Shown: positions 1 to 6,771 of the stretch, one piece after another
How positions within the stretch are numbered: the stretch's first letter is position 1
How the letters are laid out: the number at the start of each line of letters is the position of its first letter
Source of the DNA: Deltaproteobacteria bacterium
GTDB taxonomy: Bacteria > Desulfobacterota > Deferrisomatia > Deferrisomatales > JACRMM01
Length of the DNA stretch: 33,679 bases
Assembly: GCA_016214985.1 (NCBI GenBank)
Contig: JACRMM010000006.1
Coordinates: forward strand, 1 to 33,679
Reading direction: 5' to 3'
The notes under the pieces: generated by a model
Databases searched by the model: none
What the model saw: the letters and a program-made list of their open reading frames with translations, nothing else
Told to the model about the DNA's origin: nothing
Position numbers and translations under genes: made by a program

Positions 1-524
1 ACTAGCACTAGCTGCGACCTATAATAGCCAAACATGGCAATTTTACTTGGGCAACCGCGAACGCCTCCCGGTTCACCCCAGCGACATTCGCGGGTGCCCC
101 TGGGGAGGGCGCTCCCGAAAGTCCGACAGGCTCCTAGGAGGGCGAGTTGGTACAACCGTTCCGCTTCAGCACATTCCTTCAGGAGCGTGTGAATCTCGGT
201 AGAGTCACAGAGCGAAAGCGCGTGGCGAGCGAGTTTGTGCCCTTCGAGTGCGCGTCGTCCGATGCGTTCGGCGTCTGTCGAAATAGCCCTTCGAGCGATC
301 AGCGCCGGTAGAGACGTCCTCCCGTCGGGGTCTGAGTCATTCGCCAGAACGGCCGCGGTCCCGAAGCGCCACATGAACCGGCTCAGATCCGACACAAGTC
401 GGCCGAGGAGCCATGAGGCCAAGGCACGGATTTCCGCCTCTGGTCGCTCGCAGTGTTGAAGGGCAGAAGCCGCCCCGTGGGGATAGAGGCGTTCCATTAG
501 TGCGCGTGGATCTTCTGTAGACAT
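1..524 (-). CDS. Hypothetical protein, C-terminus beyond the window edge
   Basis: A minus-strand frame opens at ATG 522-524 and reads without a stop for 174 codons to the window edge. A GGAGGT motif lies 10-11 bases before the ATG, which is good support for this start. The product begins MSTEDPRALMERLYPHG and includes a helical, charged stretch around residues 100-125 with an EIHTLLKECAEAERLYQLA segment, which reads like a real soluble protein. I do not recognise the family. It is cargo of the integrative element and lies about 100 bases downstream of the toxin-antitoxin pair in the same direction. The last 40 or so residues before the edge look less protein-like, so the true frame could end or shift there. 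Confidence 0.55.
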   Translation of the reverse strand, partial: MSTEDPRALMERLYPHGAASALQHCERPEAEIRALASWLLGRLVSDLSRFMWRFGTAAVLANDSDPDGRTSLPALIARRAISTDAERIGRRALEGHKLARHALSLCDSTEIHTLLKECAEAERLYQLALLGACRTFGSALPRGTRECRWGEPGGVRGCPSKIAMFGYYRSQLVL

Positions 525-625
525 TGCACTCGCAACCTCCCCAGGTGCCCCCCAGGAAGGAGCCCCGCCGGCCGGGTGGGGTGCCCGGTGTTCCCTCCGT
601 CGAGGTAGGCGGGACGGTTCGTCGA

Positions 626-889
626 TCAGCCGCGGAGCGCCTCGGGGTGTCGCTCCGCCACCCGAAGGAGCGACCGGGCCGGGCCTCGGGGTTTGCGCCG
701 GCCCTGCTCCCAGTCCTGCAACGTCCGCAGGCTCACGCCCAGGAGGGCCGCGAACGCCGTCTGTGTCAACCCGGACTTCTCGCGCGCGCTCTTGGCGTCG
801 GGCTCCGCGACCTCCCGCCGCTTGCCCTCGCCACGTTTGATGGCGCGGACGCTCTCCAGAATCTCCTGGCCGATGTCTCGCTTGCTCAT
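626..889 (-). CDS. HTH-domain antitoxin of a type II toxin-antitoxin pair
   Basis: This 87-aa protein has a Cro/C1-type helix-turn-helix at about residues 38-62 (core TQTAFAALLGVSLRTLQDWE), followed by a basic ERR/RKPRG tail. The start is ATG 887-889, which overlaps the toxin stop codon in an ATGA four-base overlap, so the two are translationally coupled. Toxin-first order with an HTH antitoxin is typical of HigBA and related RelE/HTH modules. The antitoxin should bind and neutralise the upstream toxin and repress the shared promoter through its HTH. An in-frame extension reaching much further upstream exists but is only the antisense of the integrase and toxin genes. Confidence 0.85.
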   Translation of the reverse strand: MSKRDIGQEILESVRAIKRGEGKRREVAEPDAKSAREKSGLTQTAFAALLGVSLRTLQDWEQGRRKPRGPARSLLRVAERHPEALRG

Positions 890-1206
890 GGCATCAACTC
901 CTCTCGCAGCGCTCGGAGGACGTGCGCCGGGATATTCTCCTGCTCGTGCTTGTCGTACACGGTCAGCAACCAGATTTCGCCCTGTTGGTCTCGCCAGTAG
1001 TACACCACGCGAAGCCCTCCTCGCTTGCCGCGCCCCTCGGCGCCCCAGCGGAGTTTTCGTACGCCGCCGGTCCCTGGGATCACCACGCCGGCCTCGGGGT
1101 GGAGCGTTAAAGCCCACTCGAGGGCGCCGAGCTCGTCGTCGTCCAGAAGCTCGGCGACCCGCCGGGAGAAGATGGGCGACTCGATGAAGACCACAGGCAC
1201 CTCCAC
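886..1206 (-). CDS. RelE/ParE-family toxin
   Basis: This 106-aa protein begins MEVPVVFIESPIFSRRVAELL and carries the family's central GGVRKLRW and GGLRVVYYWRD strands. These are the conserved beta-sheet with basic residues that forms the active face in RelE/HigB-type ribosome-dependent mRNA interferases. The C-terminal LLTVYDKHEQENI segment also fits the fold. Its length is typical of the family. It is the first gene of a two-gene operon, overlapping the HTH antitoxin by four bases. Only 24 bases separate its start from the integrase stop codon, so it may partly share integrase transcription. Toxin-antitoxin pairs commonly stabilise integrative elements; that role here is inferred. Confidence 0.87.
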   Translation of the reverse strand: MEVPVVFIESPIFSRRVAELLDDDELGALEWALTLHPEAGVVIPGTGGVRKLRWGAEGRGKRGGLRVVYYWRDQQGEIWLLTVYDKHEQENIPAHVLRALREELMP

Positions 1207-1230
1207 TGTACGGCGTTGCCGTATCCTTGT

Positions 1231-2508
1231 CTACCTGCTCCCCGACCGAGTGGCGCGAATCGGGATCACCTTTTCGTCGCCTTTGCCGGCCAGGATTCGC
1301 CCGAGTTGCGCGGCCCAGCGGTTCAGGGCCTCCCTCTTCTCCGCGTCGTAGCTGTGCCGGTTGTAGACCGCCTGGACGCCCTGCAGGGTGTGGTTGAGGA
1401 CGCGTTCCACCGTGAAGGGCGAGACGCCCGCGCCGGCCATGAGGGACGCAGCGGTACGCCGCAGGTCGTGGGGTGTCCAGGGCGCCACGCCGAGGGCTTC
1501 CTGGCTCCGACGAACCGCCTTCGCCAAGGCGTTGATGTCGATGTGCCCCGGCTTGTCCTCCTTCACCTTCGGGCTCGGGAACACGTTCCCGGTGCCCCTC
1601 GTGCCCAGGATCTCGAGGGCGAGCTTCGACAGGTGGACGCGATGCGAGAGCCCGTTCTTGGCGCGTTCGCTGGGCACAGTCCACCACGTTCCCTCGATCT
1701 CCTCCCACGTCATGCCCAGCACCTCGCCGGGCCGCTGCGCGGTGACCAGGATCAGGCGCAGGGCGCGGCGCACCTCGGACGACATGGTGACCACGGGGCC
1801 CTTGGGGGGCGGGTCGTCCTTCTTGCGAGGCGTCGGCGGCTCGAGGAGAGCCCAGACCTTGCGGACCTCCTCGGGAGTGAGCACCCGATCCTTCGACACC
1901 TTCTTGCCGGGTGCCTTGAGCCCAGCGCAAGGGTTATCGGAAAGAATGCCCTCGTCCACGGCCCAGGCGAACATCTTGCGGACGACGGCCAGGAGCCGGT
2001 TCGCCGCGATGGGCGAGCCTGCTTCCATCTTCTCCCGCAGGAGTCCGCGGACGTGCTCGCGTGTCACGTCCAGGGCCTTGAGCTTCCCCAGGACCGGCTT
2101 GACGTCCTGCTCTAGATAACGCTCGTCCTCCTTCCAGGAGCGTTTCCGGGGCTTCGCGTACTTCTCCACGTAGTCTGCTGCCAGATTCCCAAGCGTCGTC
2201 GCCAGCCGGTCCACCTGTCGCGCCGCCCGTGCCGCGTCCTTCTCCTGTTGCTTGGCGGCGCCCGGGTCAATGCCCTTCTCCAGCTTGGCGCGCTCCAAGA
2301 CGGCCGCTTCCCGCGCCTTCTCCAGCGTCAAGGCGGGGTAGGTGCCCAGCGTGAGCTTGCGTGGCTTGCCGTCCATCCTGTACCGGAGCGCCCATGTCTT
2401 CACCCCGTTCGGCGTCACGCGCAGCACGAGCCCGTTACGGCCGCCGTCGGCCACCTCGGAGCGCTCCTCCCTGGCTTTGAGCGTCTTCACCTTGGCGTCG
2501 GTCAGCAT
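1231..2508 (-). CDS. int: P4-type tyrosine recombinase/integrase
   Basis: This 425-aa site-specific recombinase should catalyse integration and excision of the element. Its N-terminal DUF4102-type arm-binding domain starts MLTDAKVKTLKAREE and includes the typical LTLGTYPALTLEKAR segment. A SAM-like core-binding domain follows at about residues 100-190, then the catalytic domain. The catalytic residues are visible as Arg in AQRPGEVLGM, HDLRRT (His-x-x-Arg), His in VLNH and the nucleophilic Tyr in VYNRHSY. ATG 2506-2508 is chosen because GAGGAGG lies six bases upstream. A longer in-frame start at 2649 would translate the repeat-rich regulatory region and is rejected. The gene reads away from the tRNA-Thr fragment about 210 bases upstream. 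Confidence 0.95.
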   Translation of the reverse strand: MLTDAKVKTLKAREERSEVADGGRNGLVLRVTPNGVKTWALRYRMDGKPRKLTLGTYPALTLEKAREAAVLERAKLEKGIDPGAAKQQEKDAARAARQVDRLATTLGNLAADYVEKYAKPRKRSWKEDERYLEQDVKPVLGKLKALDVTREHVRGLLREKMEAGSPIAANRLLAVVRKMFAWAVDEGILSDNPCAGLKAPGKKVSKDRVLTPEEVRKVWALLEPPTPRKKDDPPPKGPVVTMSSEVRRALRLILVTAQRPGEVLGMTWEEIEGTWWTVPSERAKNGLSHRVHLSKLALEILGTRGTGNVFPSPKVKEDKPGHIDINALAKAVRRSQEALGVAPWTPHDLRRTAASLMAGAGVSPFTVERVLNHTLQGVQAVYNRHSYDAEKREALNRWAAQLGRILAGKGDEKVIPIRATRSGSR

Positions 2509-2523
2509 GGCGGCCTCCTCGGG

Positions 2524-2576
2524 TTGTGTACCCCAGACGGGCGAGGGAGGTCTGGGGTACACACTGGGGTACACAA
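2524..2576. repeat. 13-bp inverted repeat plus direct repeat upstream of int
   Basis: TTGTGTACCCCAG at 2524-2536 is the exact inverse of CTGGGGTACACAA at 2564-2576. A further direct copy, TCTGGGGTACAC, lies at 2551-2562, so the two same-strand copies are spaced 12 bases apart. The cluster lies immediately upstream of the integrase ribosome-binding site and about 140 bases from the att core. This position fits integrase arm-type binding sites that also overlap, and may autorepress, the integrase promoter. The repeats are read directly from the sequence; the function is inferred. Confidence 0.75.
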
Positions 2577-2718
2577 TTTCGACGGCTCGAAGCGATACGA
2601 CGTGAGACGATGCGAGAGGAAGGGTACCCGTTAAATCCTGGATTTGCAAGGGATAATAGAGGGTTCGGAGAGACCAGACGAGGGGGATTGAGACGGTCTG
2701 AAAGGGCGGTTCACGCTC

Positions 2719-2764
2719 ATTCGTAATCAGTAGGTCGCCAGTTCGAGTCTGGCTCTCGGCTCCA
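2719..2764 (+). other. att site: 3' fragment of tRNA-Thr(CGT)
   Basis: The sequence runs from an anticodon loop TTCGTAA (2720-2726, anticodon CGT) through a T-arm with paired GCCAG and CTGGC around TTCGAGT, to an acceptor strand TCTCGGC and a terminal TCCA. The bases before the loop do not pair with the anticodon-stem 3' strand TCAGT. No matching 5' acceptor (GCCGAGA) lies upstream, so the 5' half is absent. A break in the anticodon loop with the 3' part preserved is the usual product of tyrosine-integrase recombination at a tRNA gene. The intact tRNA-Thr is expected to the left of the window. Confidence 0.8.
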
Positions 2765-2774
2765 GTAAAATCAA

Positions 2775-2809
2775 GGGCTTACGCGATTCAGCGTGAGCCC
2801 TTTTTCTTT
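2775..2809 (+). terminator. Intrinsic terminator behind the tRNA-Thr fragment
   Basis: GGGCTTACGC (2775-2784) pairs over ten bases (one G-U) with GCGTGAGCCC (2791-2800) across a six-base loop and is followed by TTTTTCTTT. It sits ten bases after the tRNA CCA end, so it is probably the original terminator of the tRNA-Thr gene, left on this side of the att core. Confidence 0.8.
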
Positions 2810-2820
2810 GAAACGGGCTC

Positions 2821-2841
2821 GGGGTAGCAGGCGGGGTAGCA
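2821..2841. repeat. Paired GGGGTAGCA repeats outside the att core
   Basis: GGGGTAGCA occurs at 2821-2829 and 2833-2841, a 12-base period, and is followed by AATTG. The integrase-side repeats show the same 12-base period with GGGGTACAC and are followed by AATTT. The match in spacing and flank suggests arm sites of a related integrase on the chromosomal side of the att core, and so a second or former element. Confidence 0.55.
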
Positions 2842-2945
2842 AATTGAGGGGGGTTCTGTCTTCTCCGTTCATCTCTCCCGGTCCCTCGCTTGCGTGTGCC
2901 AGGATGCCCTGGAATCTCGTCGGGCCCCGGTGAGGGGAAGGAGAA

Positions 2946-2977
2946 GGGCCCCGGCCCTCTGAGAGGAACCGGGGCCC
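2946..2977 (-). terminator. Strong GC hairpin, likely terminator for the minus-strand gene at 3116
   Basis: GGGCCCCGG (2946-2954) pairs perfectly with CCGGGGCCC (2969-2977), and an inner CCTCT/AGAGG pairing extends the stem. On the minus strand it is followed by a pyrimidine-rich TTCTCCTTCCCC run. It lies about 140 bases after the stop of the small minus-strand gene. The 2842-3115 stretch otherwise shows no convincing gene; a plus-strand frame there is proline/glycine/arginine-rich and lacks coding signs. Confidence 0.55.
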
Positions 2978-3115
2978 TCTACCCCTTGCCTCGGCGCCCC
3001 TCGGCGGGCCGGGGTTACCCGCTCCGGGGGGAGGAGCGCCGAGGATGCGCGACGGGAGGGAGAGGAGGATGTCCCGCCTCCTGGGGGACCCGCCGCGCTG
3101 CCTTCCCCCCTCGGT

Positions 3116-3295
3116 CTACCGTGTCGCTGCTCGGATCGTCTCGATCAGGTCTTGGAGCGGAGCGAGCATCGTCTCCTCCTGTGCGTGCTCTCGAACGAGG
3201 GCCGTCGTTCGCTTCGCCAGCTGAATGCTGCATCCCCGGGACCGGAGGTACGCTTCCAACTCCCGGGCCGTCTCGAATCTGCCGTAGGTTCCCAT
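3116..3295 (-). CDS. Small hypothetical protein (59 aa)
   Basis: The frame starts at ATG 3293-3295, seven to eight bases after a GGGAGG motif, and reads MGTYGRFETARELEAYLRSRG. The product is a short, charged, probably all-helical protein with a second helix around TTALVREHAQEETMLAPLQD. No family is recognised. The residues AYLRSRGCSIQLAKRTTALV loosely resemble a small helix-turn-helix or anti-toxin-like segment, but this is not enough for a call. It lies between the tRNA-Thr att site and mutT, possibly within a remnant of a second element, and has a strong hairpin downstream. Confidence 0.5.
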   Translation of the reverse strand: MGTYGRFETARELEAYLRSRGCSIQLAKRTTALVREHAQEETMLAPLQDLIETIRAATR

Positions 3296-3355
3296 GAGTG
3301 AGCCTCCCAACGGGGGCGGGACGTGCCCGCCCCCTGCAACGATGGGGTGAGACGC

Positions 3356-3454
3356 CTACGCCTCACACTTGATGAGCTTGATTGCCTGGGAATCCACCAC
3401 GGCGCCGCCTACGCGCTTAGTTGACCGGCACGAGAAGATGGCTTCACGGGTCAT
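3356..3454 (-). CDS. Possible very small protein (32 aa) or gene remnant
   Basis: A minus-strand frame from ATG 3452-3454 to TAG 3356-3358 reads MTREAIFSCRSTKRVGGAVV and ends IKLIKCEA. Its codon usage looks coding and the two cysteines bracket a basic segment, so it could be a small protein or the surviving end of a longer one, since the frame continues open a little further upstream. There is no clear ribosome-binding site. It lies 60 bases upstream of the 59-aa gene on the same strand and might be co-transcribed with it. Chance is a serious alternative. Confidence 0.25.
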   Translation of the reverse strand: MTREAIFSCRSTKRVGGAVVDSQAIKLIKCEA

Positions 3455-3561
3455 CCAGTGGGCAGACGTGGGAGCGCGGGCCGGAGGAGACTTTCCGGTG
3501 GGGCCAGACGCGGCCGGTTTCCTTCAGCCAGAGTGCGGACGGTGAGGTGAAGGGGAGGCGC

Positions 3562-3987
3562 ATGGTTCGAGTGACAGCGGCTGTGCTTGAGAGCGGCGGC
3601 CGGATCCTGATTGCGAAACGGCCGGTCGGCGCCCCTCTGGCCGGGTATTGGGAGTTTCCAGGAGGCAAGATCGAGGAGGGAGAAGATCCCCGCGCGTGCC
3701 TGGCGCGCGAACTCCGCGAGGAGCTCGGGATCACCGCGGAAATCGGCGACGTCCTGGTCCATCACGTACACCGGTATCCGCACGTCACCATCGAGCTCCT
3801 GAGCTACCGGGCGACAGTACAACTTGGCGACATTGAGGTTCGCGACCACGAGGCGGTCCGATGGGTCCTGCCCGAGGAGTTCTGCGAGTACTCCTTTGCG
3901 CCCGCGGACCTCGCGACCGTTCGGTGGCTCCAAGAACACGCCGGAGGCGCACGACACTGCCCGGCGACGACGGGTCCGCAACCCTGA
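3562..3987 (+). CDS. mutT: MutT-type Nudix hydrolase (8-oxo-dGTP diphosphatase)
   Basis: This 141-aa Nudix protein probably hydrolyses oxidised nucleoside triphosphates such as 8-oxo-dGTP to the monophosphate, cleansing the nucleotide pool. The Nudix box is complete: GGKIEEGEDPRACLARELRE followed by ELGI matches GX5EX7REUXEEXGU, which places the metal-binding glutamates. The N-terminal VTAAVLESGGRILIAKRP strand and the upstream GYWEFPGG segment are characteristic of MutT itself. ATG 3562 is preferred because GGGGAGG lies just upstream and the homologous start (MVRVTAAV) coincides; an in-frame start at 3421 adds residues without family character. It stands alone, with no obvious operon partner. 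Confidence 0.9.
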   Translation: MVRVTAAVLESGGRILIAKRPVGAPLAGYWEFPGGKIEEGEDPRACLARELREELGITAEIGDVLVHHVHRYPHVTIELLSYRATVQLGDIEVRDHEAVRWVLPEEFCEYSFAPADLATVRWLQEHAGGARHCPATTGPQP

Positions 3988-4186
3988 TCGCGAGGGCTCC
4001 AGCCCATGCCGACGCACGGAGCGGGCGAGGCGGCGGGCAGGGCAGACCCTACGCGGAGCAATGCGAGATTCGAGTTCTGGTCGATGGCGAGACTCGTTTC
4101 GCTGCCCCCCGCAGCGTACCTGAGCGGAGGTCGCCATCGAACATCGGCCCGGTGGAAGGCCTGAACGCTCGACCCCGCGACCCCGC

Positions 4187-5659
4187 TCAGAGGGGATGCT
4201 CCGCGGAAACCTCTCGCACCCCGTGCAGATAGCCACTCGTGTGGGGGCTGGTCGCGCGGCTCACCGAGAACAGGATCGTCGATGGCTTCTCGGCGCGAAT
4301 CGCGTTTCTCTGTCCGATCAGTTCGACCCCGGCCAGGTCTAGGCGGCTGTCGGACGTCACCATCGCGTCCGCAGCCTCAATGGTCACGCCGGTGGCCTCG
4401 ACGAAGGCGTTCCTTACGAGCATCCCCGTTTCGTCTCCACGGACCCGGCAGTTATCCATCTGCACTGTCGAGCCGGTGATCTCGATGCGCTGAGCCGAGG
4501 CCTCGGAGATCCTGACGTCCGTGCACCCTTTCACTTCGATGCGCAGGTAGTCACCGGTGAAGGCGACGCCCTGCTGACCATCACAGGTGCCGACACGGGA
4601 TCCTGAAGGGGGCAGCCCTTCGGGAACTGCCTTGGGGGTAGTGTCGGCTCGAAGCCAGTCGAGCACGGCCTCGTTGAAGCGTCGGGGCTGCTCGCGCATG
4701 GGCTCGTGGCCTGCCCCCGGGAGGAGTAGGAGCCGGGCATTGGACAGGGTCGTGGCGAGCAGGGTGGCGGTCCGCGCCGAGGCCACTTTGTCGTCGGCTC
4801 CCCAGAGCACCAGTGTGGGCGCGCGGACCCGGCCGAGGATGGCGCTCATGTCGTCCTCCGCGAGGGCCAGGGCGGCGATCTTAGTGGGATCGCCGCCCAG
4901 GATCTTCTGTCGCAGGTAAGGGGTCTTGAGGAGGGAACCGAGGTCGACCGAGACGCTCGGCATCTTCTCCACGGCTGACCGGACGAGATTCTCCAGGGCC
5001 TGCAGGGGAGCGGCGGGTGCCCAGGGCATCCAATCGGTCAGACTCGGGGTCAAGAGGTCGCGGGTGAGAGCCAGCCTGTGGAGCACCCCGGCCACGTCGA
5101 CCAGGATCAGTCGATCAAGGCCTGGGGGCTGCCCGGCCGAGAAGTGCAGGGCAACCGCCCCGCCGAGGGAGTGTCCCACCACGGCGAACCGACCGCTGAC
5201 CGTCCGGTCTACGACCCACTGGACGAACGCGGCCTCTGCCGCCGGGGAATACAGGGCGTCCGGCTTCGAGGAGCGCCCGAACCCGGGAAGATCGAACGCC
5301 ACGACGTGATAGCGCGCGGCGAGGACCGGGATCAGGCCATCCCACACGTGCGACGCGTCTTCTCCCAGGCCGTGGATCAGGACGACCGAAAACGAGTGCT
5401 GTCGGCCCGCCTCTCGGATGTACGCCCGGCCCCCGAACACAGGCTCCTGGAGGAACTGCTCGCTAGCGTCGGCTCCAGAGGGGGCCGAGGCGGGGTCGGC
5501 GGTCGCAGCGGCCGGCCACCCGGCCGCGAGGGCGGCACAGAGGAGCAGGACGGCCAGGAGCGATCGGCTCGGCAAGATGGAGCGGCTGGGGCGGACGCGG
5601 AGAGAGGGTCTCTCGTCCGGGCGGATACCCCTTACCCGTTCCGGCACCGGGGTGGCCAT
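4187..5659 (-). CDS. Exported alpha/beta hydrolase with beta-helix-like C-terminal domain
   Basis: This 490-aa protein has a basic N-terminus and a hydrophobic signal segment at about residues 30-54, so it is probably exported or membrane-tethered. The alpha/beta-hydrolase domain spans about 75-340. HG at 96-97 marks the oxyanion region, GHSLGG places the nucleophile at Ser164, WGADD gives the acid at about 289-290, and GAGHEP gives His318. Residues 355-490 form a separate domain of short repeated strands (YLRIEVKGCTDVRISEASA, RIEITGSTVQMDNC, VEATGVTIEAADAMV), typical of right-handed parallel beta-helices. ATG 5659 has AGGAG about ten bases upstream; two further in-frame starts upstream lack one. 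The substrate is unknown, and esterase, lipase or haloperoxidase-like activities are all possible. Confidence 0.85.
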   Translation of the reverse strand: MATPVPERVRGIRPDERPSLRVRPSRSILPSRSLLAVLLLCAALAAGWPAAATADPASAPSGADASEQFLQEPVFGGRAYIREAGRQHSFSVVLIHGLGEDASHVWDGLIPVLAARYHVVAFDLPGFGRSSKPDALYSPAAEAAFVQWVVDRTVSGRFAVVGHSLGGAVALHFSAGQPPGLDRLILVDVAGVLHRLALTRDLLTPSLTDWMPWAPAAPLQALENLVRSAVEKMPSVSVDLGSLLKTPYLRQKILGGDPTKIAALALAEDDMSAILGRVRAPTLVLWGADDKVASARTATLLATTLSNARLLLLPGAGHEPMREQPRRFNEAVLDWLRADTTPKAVPEGLPPSGSRVGTCDGQQGVAFTGDYLRIEVKGCTDVRISEASAQRIEITGSTVQMDNCRVRGDETGMLVRNAFVEATGVTIEAADAMVTSDSRLDLAGVELIGQRNAIRAEKPSTILFSVSRATSPHTSGYLHGVREVSAEHPL

Positions 5660-6226
5660 GACGCTCTTGTCTCCTGGGGGACTTTGGCGGCGGAGTGCGG
5701 CGGCACCGTCCATGCCGGCATGGTAGACCAAAACCCGAGCCACGCCTACCGTCGGACCGGGCATCTTCGTACTAGACGTCTCCGGTCCCGGCGCCGGGCT
5801 GGACGCGCGACCTGCGCCGTCACGTCCTGCCCTCGTGCGTGCCCTTGGCTACACCCGAGCGAAGGGGCGCGCTGTGCCCACAAACCTCGACGAATGTGGA
5901 TAACCTCTTGGCCTCCGCGTCAATGCCAGAAATCGCCTGCCAGGCCGCTTGGTTTATCGTAACTATTTGAAATGTTTTATAAGTTTGTAGCACTGGATGT
6001 GTGCAGAGGGACAGACGTGCTGGATTGGCGCGGAGTTCCTACGCGTTCCCACAGCTTTGTCCACAGCTTCCCCACAGAAAGCGAACCAGCTCGGAGCAGT
6101 CGGTGCTTCCAGCGGAAGGAGCGTGGAGGATCGGCGTTGTGCTCGTTGCGTATCGGATGACGGTGGAGGTGGTGAGAGGCAGGCCGTTATCGGAAAGGGG
6201 GCTCGCGGGTCACTCCCGGCGGAACC
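5660..6226. promoter_or_regulatory. Gene-free region with AT-rich patch and DnaA-box-like sequences
   Basis: This 567-base gap contains TGTGGATAAC at 5895-5904, a perfect DnaA box on the minus strand. It also contains TTGTCCACA at 6057-6065, the variant favoured in GC-rich genomes, with weaker CCCACAG motifs at both sides of it. Between them lies an unusually AT-rich stretch (about 5950-5990) for this genome. The gap must also hold the promoter of the minus-strand hydrolase gene. Both neighbours are on the minus strand. Short plus-strand frames here have no ribosome-binding sites and are not called. Confidence 0.4.
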
Positions 6227-6580
6227 TTACTTGAGGAGGTCGAGCAAACTGCCCAGCATCTCGTTCTGCGCCTGGATGGCCTTCAGATTTGCTTGATACA
6301 GCGGCTTTGCCGTGACGAGCTGCGGGATCTCCTGGCTGAGGTCCACGTTGGACTTTTCGACCAGGGTCTCGATCCCTCCAAGGGTCTCGGCGACCTGAGG
6401 ACCCGGTGTATTGGTCCGGGTCACCGTCGTCTCCACGCCGCGGGCCGCGCCTTCCCGCGCCGTTACCTCGAGGCTCTTGTAGCCGTCGGTGTTGGCGTTG
6501 GCGAGGTTCTGAGCCGTCGCGTCGAGGCGCGTCTGGGCTGCCTGAAGGCCGGAGAGGGCGGAGCTGATGCTGCCGATCAC
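6227..6580 (-). CDS. Orphan FlgC-like flagellar basal-body rod protein
   Basis: This 117-aa protein has the two hallmarks of the rod/hook family. The N-terminal amphipathic helix ends in NLANANTDGYKS (the ANxxTxGYK motif). The C-terminal segment NVDLSQEIPQLVTAKPLYQA leads into NEMLGSLLDLLK, which normally assembles in the axial coiled-coil core. GTG 6578-6580 is chosen because AGGAGG sits five bases upstream; a start 13 codons earlier lacks one. FlgC is usually about 135-150 aa, so the middle is short. No flagellar genes are nearby, although rod genes normally lie in flg/fli operons. It may be a stray rod paralogue or a protein that reuses the rod fold. Confidence 0.8.
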   Translation of the reverse strand: MIGSISSALSGLQAAQTRLDATAQNLANANTDGYKSLEVTAREGAARGVETTVTRTNTPGPQVAETLGGIETLVEKSNVDLSQEIPQLVTAKPLYQANLKAIQAQNEMLGSLLDLLK

Positions 6581-6771
6581 GGTTGCCTCCTGGGGCGCGG
6601 GAGTGGGAACGAAACCCAACGCGCCGAGGTATGGATCGGCTCAAAGCGAACGGAACTTGAGAGGCGTTCTTCCCGGACCAGGAAGAGGCCGGGTCCCAGT
6701 CGACGAGTGCCCCGGTTCGTGGGACGAAGGTCGAGAAACCACTGGACGGGACGCGGCCGCACTCCGGAGGG

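Larger units (their letters stand above)
1..2764. mobile_element. Right end of an integrative element at tRNA-Thr
   Basis: The segment carries a tyrosine integrase, a toxin-antitoxin pair and an unrecognised gene, and it ends at a 3' fragment of tRNA-Thr. Integration into a tRNA 3' end normally leaves an intact tRNA at one end and a 3' copy at the other. Here the fragment runs 5'-to-3' on the plus strand, so the intact tRNA and the rest of the element should lie to the left of position 1. The integrase is next to the fragment rather than next to the intact tRNA, which is the less common arrangement. The boundary call rests on the tRNA fragment and the integrase together; the left boundary is not visible. 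Confidence 0.7.

Noticed and set aside
626..1930. 434-codon minus-strand frame joined to the antitoxin
   Set aside because: Only the last 87 codons have protein character and their own start; the rest is an out-of-frame reading of the integrase and toxin genes.
2719..2764. Complete tRNA-Thr gene
   Set aside because: The 5' acceptor strand, D-arm and 5' side of the anticodon stem are missing, so only a 3' fragment is called.
2890..3297. 135-codon plus-strand frame
   Set aside because: Proline/glycine/arginine-rich, spans a hairpin terminator and overlaps the better-supported 59-aa minus-strand gene.
5972..6160. 62-codon plus-strand frame in the DnaA-box region
   Set aside because: No ribosome-binding site, no recognisable protein features, and it overlaps the regulatory motifs.
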